A DNA stretch of 64,000 nucleotides from Ureibacillus endophyticus (GTDB taxonomy: Bacteria > Bacillota > Bacilli > Bacillales_A > Planococcaceae): contig NZ_RBZN01000012.1 in NCBI RefSeq assembly GCF_003628435.1, positions 1 through 64,000 of the forward strand, read 5' to 3'. The notes beneath the pieces were generated by a model that saw nothing but the letters and a program-made list of their open reading frames with translations, did no database searches and was not told the DNA's origin. Shown here piece by piece: positions 32,167-41,360 of this stretch; the first letter of the stretch is position 1; each line of letters begins with the position of its first letter. Both the position numbers and the translations under genes were made by a program.

Positions 32167-32721
32167 CTACTCTTCTACTTTTATATAAATAGCTCGTTCT
32201 CCACCGATTAATTTTGGTCGAGTTTTTGCCACCGTAACAATCGCATCCCCAATTTGACGGATAGATGTTCGAATTGGTACAGCCACTTCTTTTAAATGCA
32301 TTCCAATCATTGTTTGTCCTATGTCGATACCTGCATGGGCGCGTACATGTTCTACGACAACTGGATTTTCCATTTGTGTATAAGCGTATGCTGACATAGA
32401 TCCGCCTGCATGTTTTACCGGAACTACTGTAACAGGCTCATATGAATACTTTAACGCTGCTTCATATTCCATAGTTAAGGCACGGTTAATATGTTCGCAG
32501 CCTTGGAAAACTAAATAAAGATCGTGTTTTTTTGCAAAACGATTTAATTCTGCATACAGTACTTCTGCTACTTCCATTGCTCCTGCAGTTCCGATTTTAG
32601 AACCCGCAACTTCAGATGTAGAGCAACCAATGACGAATAATTGCTTTGGTTGAAAATCGACTTGTTGTTCCATTTCATTAAGCAATTGAGCTAATTGATC
32701 TTGTAGATGTTGAAACGACAT
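32167..32721 (-). CDS. ywlG: UPF0340 family protein YwlG
   Basis: 184 aa. Family motifs include VIGCSTSEVAGSKIGTAG and VFQGCEHINRALTMEYE; the conserved Cys and Glu suggest a binding or enzymatic site, but the function is unknown. Between rpiB and glyA as in B. subtilis. The start is uncertain: the ATG at 32721 lies 12 bases after GAAGGG, while a GTG at 32730 directly follows the rpiB stop. Confidence 0.85.
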   Translation of the reverse strand: MSFQHLQDQLAQLLNEMEQQVDFQPKQLFVIGCSTSEVAGSKIGTAGAMEVAEVLYAELNRFAKKHDLYLVFQGCEHINRALTMEYEAALKYSYEPVTVVPVKHAGGSMSAYAYTQMENPVVVEHVRAHAGIDIGQTMIGMHLKEVAVPIRTSIRQIGDAIVTVAKTRPKLIGGERAIYIKVEE

Positions 32722-32730
32722 AGATGTCAC

Positions 32731-33168
32731 TTACCCTTCAAGTTCTGTAATTTTTTCAATACGTCGAGCGTGACGACCACCTTCAAATTCAGTACCAAGC
32801 CAAGCTTTTACAATTTCACAAGCAAGACCAGGACCAATTACTCGTTCACCCATTGCTAAAATGTTTGAATCATTATGACAACGTGTTGCTTTTGCACTGA
32901 ACACATCATGTACTAAAGCACAACGAATTCCTTTTACTTTGTTTGCAGCAATTGACATCCCAATGCCAGTTCCGCAAATTAAAATACCACGATCAAACTT
33001 CCCGCTAGCTACGCCATCCGCAACCGGTTTTGCAAAATCAGGATAGTCCACTGAATCTGAATTTTGTGGGCCAAAATCTTCATAGCTAATGTTTAGTTCA
33101 TCTAAAAGTGACATAACTTCTCTACGTAAATTATTCCCACCGTGGTCAGAAGAAATTGCGATTTTCAC
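32731..33168 (-). CDS. rpiB: Ribose-5-phosphate isomerase B
   Basis: Interconverts ribose-5-phosphate and ribulose-5-phosphate. 145 aa. SSDHGGNNLR, GILICGTGIGMSIAANK (containing the catalytic Cys) and CHNDSNILAMGERV are intact. The start is GTG with GGAGG upstream. First gene of a probable rpiB-ywlG-glyA run. Confidence 0.93.
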   Translation of the reverse strand: MKIAISSDHGGNNLRREVMSLLDELNISYEDFGPQNSDSVDYPDFAKPVADGVASGKFDRGILICGTGIGMSIAANKVKGIRCALVHDVFSAKATRCHNDSNILAMGERVIGPGLACEIVKAWLGTEFEGGRHARRIEKITELEG

Positions 33169-33454
33169 TTTTGTAACCTCCTACGCGATTGTTTCATCAT
33201 CAGTGTACCACTAAATGCTGAAGAATAACATGAATTTTACATAGAAAACGATAAACTTCTTCCGAAAATACGAATGATTTCGCTTACATACATGAAATTG
33301 TTCACTTTTAAGTTGATATTAACACGAAATTCAATATAAATCATTCAAATTTTATTGTTAAACCGAATAAATTTATCCAAGGAGATGTGTCAAAGAATAG
33401 TGAAAATTCTATTTTTTTCACTATTAATCATTGAATATTACAAAACTTTGTCCA

Positions 33455-33482
33455 TTGACTAAAAATTCACCAATATTATAAT
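33455..33482 (+). promoter_or_regulatory. Sigma-A promoter of the lipoprotein pair
   Basis: TTGACT (33455-33460), a 16-base spacer and a perfect TATAAT (33477-33482). The transcript would start about 55 bases before the lipoprotein ATG. It lies in the 378-base gap after rpiB, which otherwise appears empty. Confidence 0.65.
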
Positions 33483-33546
33483 AGAAAGTAACTTCATTAT
33501 TTTGGAAAAAATGGTGGATAAATTACATTTAATTAGGGGGAATGTT

Positions 33547-34185
33547 ATGAAGTGGAAAGCTAAGGGAAGTTTAATTGCAAGCGCTTTACTAGCATCAATG
33601 ATTGCAGCGGGATGTACAGAAGAGGACGTTCAAGTAGTAGATTCCGAACAAAGCACAGCAGAAACTGAAACAACCGAGAAAGCAGCTAGTGAAGCACCTG
33701 CTGTTGTTGTGAAAGGAGATACGATTAATTCCCACTTCCAAGCCGATGCAGTTTGTGTTGTGGATAGTCGATTTGAACGTGGCCATAGTATAGTCTTCCG
33801 CGCAAATGTTATCGATAGTAAAACAAACGAAACAATTGAAGACGCTAAGGTAAAAGTTGTTTTAGGTAATGGCGAAGAATATGAAATGAAAATGGGACCT
33901 CATGGTGAAGAAGGTACAATACTCTGGACAGTTTTATGGACAATTCCAGACGATTTCCCAACAGGAACACTTGATTATAAAATCATTGCTGATGTTGATG
34001 GTACAGAATATACCCATGAACCATTTAATGTTTCTTTATCAAAATTAACGATTCTTGAAAAAGGTGCTGAAGAGAAATTAACTGCAGAAGCCAAGGCTGC
34101 TGCTGAAGCAAAAGCTCAAGAAGAAGCTGAAGGCGGAGGAGAGAACGCTGAACAGCAACCAGCAGACGGAGAAGGTGATGCATAG
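33547..34185 (+). CDS. Lipoprotein with an Ig-like domain, 212 aa
   Basis: A lipoprotein signal ends at the lipobox MIAAGC (Cys23). A Thr/Glu-rich linker follows, then a beta-rich domain (about residues 55-170; SRFERGHSIVFRANVID, then VKVVLGNGEEYEMKMGP). The C-terminus is an Ala/Glu/Lys helix with a Gly/Gln-rich end. The start is the ATG behind GGGGG. Its stop is two bases from the next lipoprotein, so the two are co-transcribed. I do not recognise a specific family. The domain resembles extracellular modules that bind partners or metal. Confidence 0.7.
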   Translation: MKWKAKGSLIASALLASMIAAGCTEEDVQVVDSEQSTAETETTEKAASEAPAVVVKGDTINSHFQADAVCVVDSRFERGHSIVFRANVIDSKTNETIEDAKVKVVLGNGEEYEMKMGPHGEEGTILWTVLWTIPDDFPTGTLDYKIIADVDGTEYTHEPFNVSLSKLTILEKGAEEKLTAEAKAAAEAKAQEEAEGGGENAEQQPADGEGDA

Positions 34186-34187
34186 AA

Positions 34188-35708
34188 ATGAAAAAATATC
34201 TAACCGTAGCACTATTCTCACTACTATTATTAGCAAGCGGATGTACTGATGCCGCAAACGAAGAGAAATCAAAAACACCAGATGAAGCAACAAATTCGTC
34301 TGAATCTAAAGAAGCAAACGAAACTACAAAACCTGAAGAAAAAGAAACAGAAATAAATCTCCAAGGAAAAATTACATTAGATAATGCAAGCGGACGCATT
34401 GGGGATGAAATAAAAGTTACAGCAGAATCGTTAAAACCTGATTTACCTGTAAAATTAGTATGGGTAGATATGATTGGTTCCTATCAAATTGAAGATAATT
34501 ATTCATTTATCGGTACTACTTACGAACCTGTAGAAAAAACGGTTGCAGAAGGTTCTGCTGATAGTGCAGGAAAATGGGAAGGCACTTTTACTATTCCAGA
34601 TGGCTTTGGTGACGATCACGACTTATTAATTTATCAAGAAGATACAGTCGTTGGAAAAGCAAATGTGTTCGTAGAAACGGTCTTTACAATGAGTCCTGAA
34701 TCTGGCCCACCTGGTACTGAAATTACTGTTACTGGTGAAGGGTTAAGCTGGAAAATGTTCGGTAGTTTATGGCATTTAAACTACGATAACAACTTCTCAG
34801 GAATTATTACAGCGATTACGACAAACGGAAAAGCAAAAGCTGTTGTACGCGCGGCTGGTAATGAAGGTTTACACAGCATCACAGTAGAAAGTGGTGCAAT
34901 GGGCTTCCCATATTTAAGTAGAAGTAGTTCTGCAATCAATTATATCGATACACATTATTTCAATTTTGAAGTGACAGGAGATCAGCCAATTACAACCGCT
35001 TCTTATGTCGAAGAAGCACCAGAACCTGCAAATGGCGGAATTAAATTACCTGACCCTGTGAATAAAGATGGGGTTTCCGTTTCAATCGACAAATCGGAAG
35101 GAACAGTTGGAGAACCTGTAGTGTTAACAGCTTCTGGTTTACCTAAAAATGAAACGATTAAGTTTGATTGGCATACTATGGTTGGAACTCGCGTAACGGC
35201 TGAAGGCTATGGCGAGGAAGTATTTGATATTGGCGAAGGAAAAACCGATGCTGAGGGCAATTCAACTCACCAATTTAATATTCCAGATGATTTAGGTGGG
35301 CTTCCTCATCTAATCGACTTGAAGGTTGGGGATGAAGTTTACGGTCAAACCTATTTAAGAATTTTACCTTCCATCGTTTCGGTAACACCTTCATCTGGCC
35401 CTGTAGGAACTGAGTTTGTTATTGAAATTAAAGGTTCAGGATGGACAGAATTCGATAATGCATTAGGGGTTTTATATAATAACTCTTATATTGGATATAT
35501 TTGTGGATTTAATAGCCAAGGAACAATTAAATTACGATTGAAAGCAACTGGCGAACCAGGATATCAATTTATCGATATTTATCCATCTATCTATAAAGGT
35601 CAACAAACACAACCAACTTATTATTTAAGACCAATGCTGACTTATCGCGAAGATCATCCTGGAACAGGAATCCCAGCGATTCGAACTATGTTTGAAATTA
35701 CTGAATAG
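34188..35708 (+). CDS. Lipoprotein with two duplicated IPT/TIG-like modules, 506 aa
   Basis: Lipobox LLASGC (Cys19), a Glu/Lys/Ser-rich linker to about residue 58, then two tandem copies of a ~200-residue module. Each begins with a GRIGDEIKVTA/GTVGEPVVLTA strand and includes a tryptophan segment (KLVWVDMIGS / KFDWHTMVGT). Each then has a TFTIPDGFG / QFNIPDDLG turn and ends in an IPT/TIG-like unit (SPESGPPGTEITVTGEGLSW / TPSSGPVGTEFVIEIKGSGW). The repeats indicate an internal duplication. It is an extracytoplasmic, membrane-anchored binding or scaffold protein by inference. It is not part of the B. subtilis ywl region and marks an insertion between rpiB and ywlE. Confidence 0.75.
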   Translation: MKKYLTVALFSLLLLASGCTDAANEEKSKTPDEATNSSESKEANETTKPEEKETEINLQGKITLDNASGRIGDEIKVTAESLKPDLPVKLVWVDMIGSYQIEDNYSFIGTTYEPVEKTVAEGSADSAGKWEGTFTIPDGFGDDHDLLIYQEDTVVGKANVFVETVFTMSPESGPPGTEITVTGEGLSWKMFGSLWHLNYDNNFSGIITAITTNGKAKAVVRAAGNEGLHSITVESGAMGFPYLSRSSSAINYIDTHYFNFEVTGDQPITTASYVEEAPEPANGGIKLPDPVNKDGVSVSIDKSEGTVGEPVVLTASGLPKNETIKFDWHTMVGTRVTAEGYGEEVFDIGEGKTDAEGNSTHQFNIPDDLGGLPHLIDLKVGDEVYGQTYLRILPSIVSVTPSSGPVGTEFVIEIKGSGWTEFDNALGVLYNNSYIGYICGFNSQGTIKLRLKATGEPGYQFIDIYPSIYKGQQTQPTYYLRPMLTYREDHPGTGIPAIRTMFEITE

Positions 35709-35709
35709 C

Positions 35710-35743
35710 AAAAGTGGACGTCATAAAGGCGTCCACTTTTTTA
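35710..35743 (+). terminator. Terminator of the lipoprotein pair
   Basis: AAAAGTGGACG and CGTCCACTTTT arms (35710-35720 and 35730-35740) followed by TT. It begins one base after the stop codon. Confidence 0.9.
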
Positions 35744-35770
35744 TTGGACATATCTACAATGATTTCCTAC

Positions 35771-35803
35771 AAAAAAATTCGCGGCTTACAATGGTAGGCC
35801 GCG
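35771..35803 (-). terminator. Terminator of the cytochrome c gene
   Basis: A GC-rich stem (CGCGGC, 35780-35785, with GCCGCG, 35798-35803, plus four inner pairs) is followed on the minus strand by seven T. Confidence 0.85.
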
Positions 35804-35849
35804 CTTCATTTATAGTGATTACGTCTTTTCTTATGTATTACAACGTTGG

Positions 35850-36206
35850 TTATTTTAAAGACAACAAATATTCCGCAACTGATTCTTCATTTCCGTTTGC
35901 TGTTCCTGGTGGCATTGTTTTTCTTCCCTTTATTAAAACCTCTACAATTTGCTCTTTTGATAACGCAATGTTTTGTAAGTTTGGTCCAATATCGCCTGAT
36001 AAATCAACCCCATGACAACCAATACAGCTAGATTTCGCGATTTTTTCTCCCTCTGCTACTAACGCTTCATCCAAAGCTTGTCCTTCTTCTTGTTGTGTAC
36101 TGTTTGTTTCTGCTGTTGACTCCTTTTCATCTTCACTACAACCAGCTATTAAAATGAGAAGAAAACAACTAATTAGTAGAATTTTAATGAATCCATTCCC
36201 CTTCAT
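35850..36206 (-). CDS. Lipid-anchored c-type cytochrome
   Basis: 118 aa. Lipobox LIAGC (Cys23), a Glu/Thr/Gln-rich linker, then a single class I haem domain: CIGCH haem attachment (Cys61, Cys64, His65) and a likely axial Met98 in KTMPPG. This size and anchor resemble Bacillus cytochrome c-551 (CccB). It should shuttle electrons on the outer face of the membrane. It is convergent with the two lipoprotein genes. ATG behind AAGGGG. Confidence 0.85.
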   Translation of the reverse strand: MKGNGFIKILLISCFLLILIAGCSEDEKESTAETNSTQQEEGQALDEALVAEGEKIAKSSCIGCHGVDLSGDIGPNLQNIALSKEQIVEVLIKGRKTMPPGTANGNEESVAEYLLSLK

Positions 36207-36221
36207 AACAATCCCCTTCCA

Positions 36222-36256
36222 TAAAAAAATAGTGCTATAACTATTATAGCACTATT
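36222..36256 (-). terminator. Terminator of the chemoreceptor gene
   Basis: Thirteen-base perfect arms (36228-36240 and 36244-36256) with a three-base loop, then seven T on the minus strand. Confidence 0.9.
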
Positions 36257-36273
36257 GGTTAAATATGGAATTT

Positions 36274-37569
36274 TTAATTTGAACGGTCAAATTGTTGAAT
36301 CATGCGATATAATTCCTCAGATTGACGTTTTAAATCTTGAGATAGTTTTTCTACTTGTTCGATGGCAAAGGCTTGTTCTTCTGTTGAGCCACGAACTTCT
36401 TGAGCTCCTGCTGATGTTTGTTCAGCAATTGCTGCTACCTCTTGAGATTGTCGAGCAGTAGTTTCAATGTTGATCATTTGTCTTTCTACTAATTGTGAAA
36501 TATCCACAACAGCATCGGCCATTTCCCTTACGCTTGACGCCATTCCTTCAACAATCGCAGTAGTTTGAGAGACTTTTGAAGATTCTTTCACAGCAAAAGT
36601 TACTTGTTCATTCATTTGTTTTACAACGAGATTCACATTTTCTTGCATTGCTTTAATTAACGCCGTAATTCCTTGAACTGCTTTTCCACTTTCATCTGCT
36701 AAACTACGAACCTCTTCAGCAACGACAGCAAACCCTTTACCATGTTCCCCTGCTCTTGCTGCCTCAATTGAAGCATTTAAAGCGAGTAAATTTGTTTGAG
36801 CAGCAATATCCCCTACTAAACTAATAATTTGTTGAATTTGTTCCGCATTTTTCTCAAGTTGATGGATACTGTCTAACGCTTTTTCATTTCCATTTGCGAT
36901 TTGTTGGATACTACTTACTAAGCCTTGAATCGAATCAGTAGTTGACTCTAAGTTTCCAATAATTTTTTTAGATTGTGTTGCTGAATTGAGTGCTCGCTCA
37001 TTTACTTCTGACGCAAGTAATCGAACATCTTCAATTGCTTCTACTGTTTCTTGAACTGCCACTGCAGAAGCTTCTGCACCTTCAGAAATTTGACTTACTG
37101 TGTGTGCAATTCCCTCTGCTTTTCTTGAAGCAGACTCTGTTTGATTTGATAGATTAATAATCGTTTCATTTGTTGTTTGGAAGTTCTTTTCAATACTATC
37201 AACCATTTGTCTTAAGTTCGTCAGCATTAATTGGAATGCTTCCGCAACAGATTGAATTTCATCATGAGAGTTTCTAACTTCCACATCTCGTCCAATTTTA
37301 CCCTCTGCAACAAGGGTTGCTGATTCTTCGAGTTTTTGTAATGGTTTTACTAATACCACACTAAAAATAGCCGCTAAAATACAAGACCATAAAATACCTA
37401 AAGCATATGTTAAAAATTCAAATACTATAAGATTTGGTATAAATTTTGAGAAGAACATTGGATGCAAATAATGAATAAATATAAAACTAGTTGAGTACGT
37501 AATAATTGCTAATACGCCAACGAATAAAACTAACTTTCTGCGTAAGTTAAAGTTTTTATTGTTCTTCAT
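36274..37569 (-). CDS. Methyl-accepting chemotaxis protein without a large extracellular sensor
   Basis: 431 aa. Two membrane helices (about residues 12-31 and 48-72) are separated by only ~15 residues, so no periplasmic-type ligand domain is present. A HAMP domain follows (about 73-125), then the signalling domain with the hairpin tip [20 protein letters not shown] and the conserved [20 protein letters not shown]. It probably senses an intracellular, membrane or energy signal. It overlaps ywlE by up to four bases and follows it in the same direction. Absent from this position in B. subtilis, so part of the local insertion. Confidence 0.88.
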   Translation of the reverse strand: MKNNKNFNLRRKLVLFVGVLAIITYSTSFIFIHYLHPMFFSKFIPNLIVFEFLTYALGILWSCILAAIFSVVLVKPLQKLEESATLVAEGKIGRDVEVRNSHDEIQSVAEAFQLMLTNLRQMVDSIEKNFQTTNETIINLSNQTESASRKAEGIAHTVSQISEGAEASAVAVQETVEAIEDVRLLASEVNERALNSATQSKKIIGNLESTTDSIQGLVSSIQQIANGNEKALDSIHQLEKNAEQIQQIISLVGDIAAQTNLLALNASIEAARAGEHGKGFAVVAEEVRSLADESGKAVQGITALIKAMQENVNLVVKQMNEQVTFAVKESSKVSQTTAIVEGMASSVREMADAVVDISQLVERQMINIETTARQSQEVAAIAEQTSAGAQEVRGSTEEQAFAIEQVEKLSQDLKRQSEELYRMIQQFDRSN

Positions 37570-38018
37570 TCAGTAGTACGACCCCCAGCAATCTTATGTT
37601 GTAATTCGTCAATTAATTTCGATAATTCTTCATATGTTTGTCTATACGTATTAATATCTCCTCCAAATGGGTCCGATACATCTTTGGAACTATATGGGGC
37701 AACATATTCTTTTAAAGTAAATGTTTTATTTTGAACATTTGGAAACGATTGCAAAATCATATTTTTATGCGCCAATGTCATCGTAAGGATTAAATCGGCC
37801 CACTCAATATCTTGTTGCTTTACTTGAGATGTAATATGTTCAAACTGAATCTGATCTTGCGCTAATATTGCTTTGGCATTCTCAGATATCTCTCCCCCTT
37901 CCAGTGCATAGATTCCTGCAGATTTTACTTGAACCCCTTGAATATTGCGTGCTTTTAAAATGGCCTCAGCCATTGGACTTCTACATGTGTTACCTGTACA
38001 TATAAAATAGATATTCAT
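37566..38018 (-). CDS. ywlE: Protein-arginine phosphatase YwlE
   Basis: 150 aa, low-molecular-weight phosphatase fold. The P-loop CTGNTCRS (Cys7-Arg13) and the acid loop DPFGG are intact. Thr11 in the P-loop is the residue known to confer arginine specificity in B. subtilis YwlE, so it should reverse McsB phosphorylation of arginine and counter ClpCP degradation. ATG with AAGGAAG upstream; a longer frame is possible but begins before the ribosome site. It follows mntP by 16 bases. Confidence 0.92.
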   Translation of the reverse strand: MNIYFICTGNTCRSPMAEAILKARNIQGVQVKSAGIYALEGGEISENAKAILAQDQIQFEHITSQVKQQDIEWADLILTMTLAHKNMILQSFPNVQNKTFTLKEYVAPYSSKDVSDPFGGDINTYRQTYEELSKLIDELQHKIAGGRTTE

Positions 38019-38034
38019 GCTGTCACTCTTCCTT

Positions 38035-38547
38035 TTAAGTATTATCAAGACTGTTAATAAAAGTAAGGATACTAATTGTTAATAGTGATATTCCTGCAAT
38101 CCATTTCAAAATAGCCCCTTTAATAGGGAAATGACTTTTGGCAAGATAGAGCGATATATAAGATAGGACAAACGTCCATATACCTGCACTCATTATAAAT
38201 AAATGTTTTTGTAAGTTTAGCATACCAAAAGAAATGCTAACTGAAAAGGTATCTAAACTTGCTGTTATTGCTAAAATTACGAGAGGTATCGCTATTACTT
38301 GGCGGTTTTTTGTCGATAGTATTAACTGAAGACCAATAAAAAACAAAAGAATACTAGATATTAGATTCGACCACTGAGTTAAAATAGATAACATCCAGTT
38401 ACCTAAATTATAACCGATTATTGGGAATATCATATGTAAAATTGCTGTCCATAAAGAAAGTAAGAAACGTTTTTTCACATCTGGTAGTAGTAAATATAAT
38501 GCAACAACATCTAAAGCGACAATGAGACCAGTTAATATTTCCTGCAA
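38035..38547 (-). CDS. mntP: MntP-family manganese efflux protein
   Basis: 170 aa, six membrane helices. The two family motifs around conserved Asp are present (VALDVVALYL near residue 13 and ASLDTFSVSISFGM near residue 96). It should export manganese. The position between ywlC and ywlE corresponds to B. subtilis mntP (ywlD). Starts with TTG, supported by GAGGA upstream. I see no yybP-ykoY riboswitch in the upstream 140 bases. Confidence 0.8.
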   Translation of the reverse strand: MQEILTGLIVALDVVALYLLLPDVKKRFLLSLWTAILHMIFPIIGYNLGNWMLSILTQWSNLISSILLFFIGLQLILSTKNRQVIAIPLVILAITASLDTFSVSISFGMLNLQKHLFIMSAGIWTFVLSYISLYLAKSHFPIKGAILKWIAGISLLTISILTFINSLDNT

Positions 38548-38642
38548 ATATTGTCCTCTTTCCTATTTAAGATTTCTACCATCTTATGCGTAGAAAGTTT
38601 ACAATATCATGGCTTTTCATCGACATAGATTTTAAAGTAAGA

Positions 38643-38683
38643 ATAAAAAAGGTTAGCAATTAGTCATGTCCTAATTACTAACC
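38643..38683 (-). terminator. Terminator of ywlC
   Basis: GGTTAG-C-AATTAG and CTAATT-A-CTAACC arms (38651-38663 and 38671-38683), then six T on the minus strand. Confidence 0.85.
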
Positions 38684-38689
38684 TATGTT

Positions 38690-39724
38690 TTAAACTGTAT
38701 ACCATTTCCCACCAGAAGCCTTTTCTAGTCGATTCATGATTGCCGCTCCTACTCCTTCTGTTGAGGTAGTAGTTACTAGAATGATATTTGCTTCTGTTTT
38801 ATCACAAGCGCGGAGATCATCATATAGTTTTGCTCCCATTCTTTCTTGGTCACCCTCAATACCGAACGTAAAGAAATAGTCGGCGCCAATAGCGTGGTAA
38901 TTTGACGGAGCAAGTAAAGCTACTTTATTTCCATCATTTTTTAGTTGGGCAATGGCTTTTTCCACTTTTTGTTGATCACTTTCAATTAAATAAACAGGTG
39001 CCTCTGGAGCATAGTGAGTGTACTTCATTCCTGGTGCCTTTGGTGTTGATTCAAGTTGTTGTTGCTCCTTATTCGGTAAAATCACTTCACCTATTACTTC
39101 TTCGAGCATTTCCTTTGTAATTCCACCTGGACGTAAAATGACTGGCGGGTTAACTGTTATATCCAACACTGTTGATTCTAAACCGATGCCAGTAGTACCC
39201 CCATCAAGTATAAGCGGGATTTTTCCACGCAAATCTTCTTCAACATGAATTGCTTTCGTAGGACTTGGTTTCCCACTTCTATTCGCACTTGGAGCTGCAA
39301 TTGGTTTTTTTAATTTTCTCAGTAGTTTTAATGCAACCTCATGATCCGGCATACGTAAACCAACTGTGGATAACCCTGCTGTAACGCTCGGGGCAAATAC
39401 ACCTGGTTTTACTTTCATAATAAGCGTTAACGCTCCCGGCCAGAAAATCTCCATCAGCTTGCTTGCCTTTTGAGGAATCTCTTCTATGAAATTAGATACT
39501 TCTTCAATAGAACCAATATGTACAATTAATGGGTTATCAGATGGACGGCCCTTTGCTTCAAAGATTTTCTTTACCGCCCGATCATCTGTTGCAACTGCGC
39601 CTAGTCCATAAACAGTCTCGGTTGGAAAGGCTACAACTTCCCCATTTTCTAATAAATCCACAGCTTGTGAATAAATCTGTTCATTATCCCCATCTTTATC
39701 CACAAGCAATCGGAAAGTCTCCAT
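38690..39724 (-). CDS. ywlC: L-threonylcarbamoyladenylate synthase (Sua5/YwlC)
   Basis: 344 aa. Makes threonylcarbamoyl-AMP for the t6A37 tRNA modification. The N-terminal YrdC domain has FPTETVYGLGA, KGRPSDNPL and SANRSGKPSPT; the C-terminal Sua5 domain follows a linker with APGMKYTHYAPEAP. The length shows the two-domain Sua5 form. ATG with GGAGG upstream. A DnaA box lies inside at 39365-39373, part of the cluster that continues into spoIIR. Confidence 0.95.
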   Translation of the reverse strand: METFRLLVDKDGDNEQIYSQAVDLLENGEVVAFPTETVYGLGAVATDDRAVKKIFEAKGRPSDNPLIVHIGSIEEVSNFIEEIPQKASKLMEIFWPGALTLIMKVKPGVFAPSVTAGLSTVGLRMPDHEVALKLLRKLKKPIAAPSANRSGKPSPTKAIHVEEDLRGKIPLILDGGTTGIGLESTVLDITVNPPVILRPGGITKEMLEEVIGEVILPNKEQQQLESTPKAPGMKYTHYAPEAPVYLIESDQQKVEKAIAQLKNDGNKVALLAPSNYHAIGADYFFTFGIEGDQERMGAKLYDDLRACDKTEANIILVTTTSTEGVGAAIMNRLEKASGGKWYTV

Positions 39725-40219
39725 CCTACTCCCTCCTTTATTTTTGAGTATTACTCAATAGTTATACACAATTTGTGGATAACTTATCAACTTATGTGTA
39801 CAACTTTCTAAATTGTTTGAAAAAAATTTTAGCTAAATAATTTTTTAATCCATTCCCAAATAAAGAACTTCACTTCTGGTTCGTCTTTTTCTTCTTCTTT
39901 CGCAACTTCTTTAGCATCTTGTTTTGTATCTTCTTTTGCTTGTGCACTTTCACAAACATTTCCGAAAATACTGCACCACCAGTTGTCACCACGACCGCTT
40001 CCGATTGTTAATACAAGAGAATTATACACATTTTGTGGGTAAAACGTGTTTGCATCAAACTTTGGTGGTATTAAATGTTCTCCAATATTAATATTAATTT
40101 CTTCTTGTGGATAATGCTTTTGTACGAAAGTTACCAATTGTGCATAACTTTCATCGTTATCCACACCATTTAATTCATTTTTCTGAATTTGCGTAAAAAT
40201 CGGTTGTAAACTATCCACA
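39365..40219. promoter_or_regulatory. DnaA-box cluster at ywlC-spoIIR
   Basis: Perfect TTATNCACA boxes are at 39365 (minus), 39762 (plus), 39774 (minus), 40022 (plus), 40106 (minus) and 40157 (plus). One-mismatch boxes are at 40034 (minus) and 40211 (plus). Two inverted pairs are spaced by three bases (39762/39774 and 40022/40034). As I recall, the ywlC region carries a DnaA-binding cluster in B. subtilis. Expected perfect matches in 64 kb are about two. Confidence 0.8.
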
Positions 40220-40452
40220 ATTTCATTTTTTAGTTGTTGATCGGCTGTTGTATTACTATTTGCAACTACACGAATTTTTAATGAATCATCTACTGCACTT
40301 TCTCTAGTTTCATAAACTTTGTCGAATAAATCTGGCAATAAAATGATTGAACATAATATCGCTACTGAAATAGCTACTAGTTTTAGTAGACTTAAAATCG
40401 TATTTACCTTCTCATCGTTTTCCACTCTTGTAATCTCGTAATCGTTTAACAT
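39829..40452 (-). CDS. spoIIR: Stage II sporulation protein R
   Basis: 207 aa. One membrane helix (about residues 22-42) and an extracytoplasmic domain with SLKIRVVANSNTTADQQLK and GRGDNWWCSIFGNVC, the two family landmarks. In B. subtilis it is made in the forespore and triggers SpoIIGA to process pro-sigma-E. The C-terminal ~40 residues are Lys/Glu-rich. ATG behind GGAGGG. Several DnaA boxes lie within the gene. Confidence 0.92.
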   Translation of the reverse strand: MLNDYEITRVENDEKVNTILSLLKLVAISVAILCSIILLPDLFDKVYETRESAVDDSLKIRVVANSNTTADQQLKNEIVDSLQPIFTQIQKNELNGVDNDESYAQLVTFVQKHYPQEEININIGEHLIPPKFDANTFYPQNVYNSLVLTIGSGRGDNWWCSIFGNVCESAQAKEDTKQDAKEVAKEEEKDEPEVKFFIWEWIKKLFS

Positions 40453-40496
40453 ATTAAATCCCTCCCTGACATCATAATTGGCAGGAAGAGATTTTT

Positions 40497-41360
40497 TTAT
40501 ACATCAATTTCACAAAAAACAAAACGATTTTTTTGATTAATATCTTTTATGATTTCTATTTTTGCCTCTGGAAAGCTAGATTTAAAGAAATTCGCAACCG
40601 CTTCACCTTGCAAATGACCAATTTCCACACCAATTAATGCTGGCTTTTTTAATAAAGGCGGCAGTTGTTCTGCAAGTTTTCGATACAAGATGAGTCCGTC
40701 TTCCTCAGCAAAAAGAGCAGAGTGTGGTTCATGCTCTAAAACGACCTCTGACATTTCTTTTGCTTCATCATAGCTAATATAAGGTGGATTTGATAAAATG
40801 ACATCCCACTTTTCGTTCTGAAGTGGTTCTGTTAAATCACCTAAACGGAAATCAATTTGAGCTTTATTTTGTTTTGCATTAAGACGTGCTGTTTCAAGAG
40901 CAGATTCAGAAATATCTGTTGCAGTAATTTCAGCGTTTGGCATTTCGCACTTCATTGTAATAGCAATAGCACCACTTCCTGTTCCGATATCAGCAATCTT
41001 TATAGGAGCGGCTTTGCCAAACAATTTGTGGATACGTTCTTGCGCGGCAACAATTAATTCTTCCGTTTCTGGTCGTGGGATTAATACCGATTCATTTACA
41101 GTAAATTGTCTTCCGTAAAATTCCTCAACCCCTGTAATATATTGCACAGGGCGCCCCTTTGCATGTTGCTCTACATAGTTTTCAAATTGTTCGAGTGCTT
41201 CGTTCGAAATTGCATCGTGCATTCGCATCATTAATCCAGAATAATTCGTTTGTAAAATATGCTGCAATAATAGTCTTGCAGCATTTTCGTCACGACCTTT
41301 GTCCACTAAATAAGAAGAAGCCCATTTGAGGGCCTCAAAAATAGTTTTATGCTTCATCAT
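40497..41360 (-). CDS. prmC: Release-factor glutamine methyltransferase
   Basis: 287 aa. Methylates the GGQ glutamine of RF1/RF2 with SAM. Motifs: SAM site [15 protein letters not shown], and NPPYIS for glutamine binding; N-terminal helical domain ends at RPETEELI. Its ATGATG start overlaps the prfA end by 14 bases, coupling it to its substrate's gene. Confidence 0.95.
   Translation of the reverse strand: MMKHKTIFEALKWASSYLVDKGRDENAARLLLQHILQTNYSGLMMRMHDAISNEALEQFENYVEQHAKGRPVQYITGVEEFYGRQFTVNESVLIPRPETEELIVAAQERIHKLFGKAAPIKIADIGTGSGAIAITMKCEMPNAEITATDISESALETARLNAKQNKAQIDFRLGDLTEPLQNEKWDVILSNPPYISYDEAKEMSEVVLEHEPHSALFAEEDGLILYRKLAEQLPPLLKKPALIGVEIGHLQGEAVANFFKSSFPEAKIEIIKDINQKNRFVFCEIDV

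Noticed and set aside
38548-38689. Manganese riboswitch upstream of mntP
   Set aside because: No yybP-ykoY-like conserved core could be found between ywlC and mntP; the only structure is the ywlC terminator.
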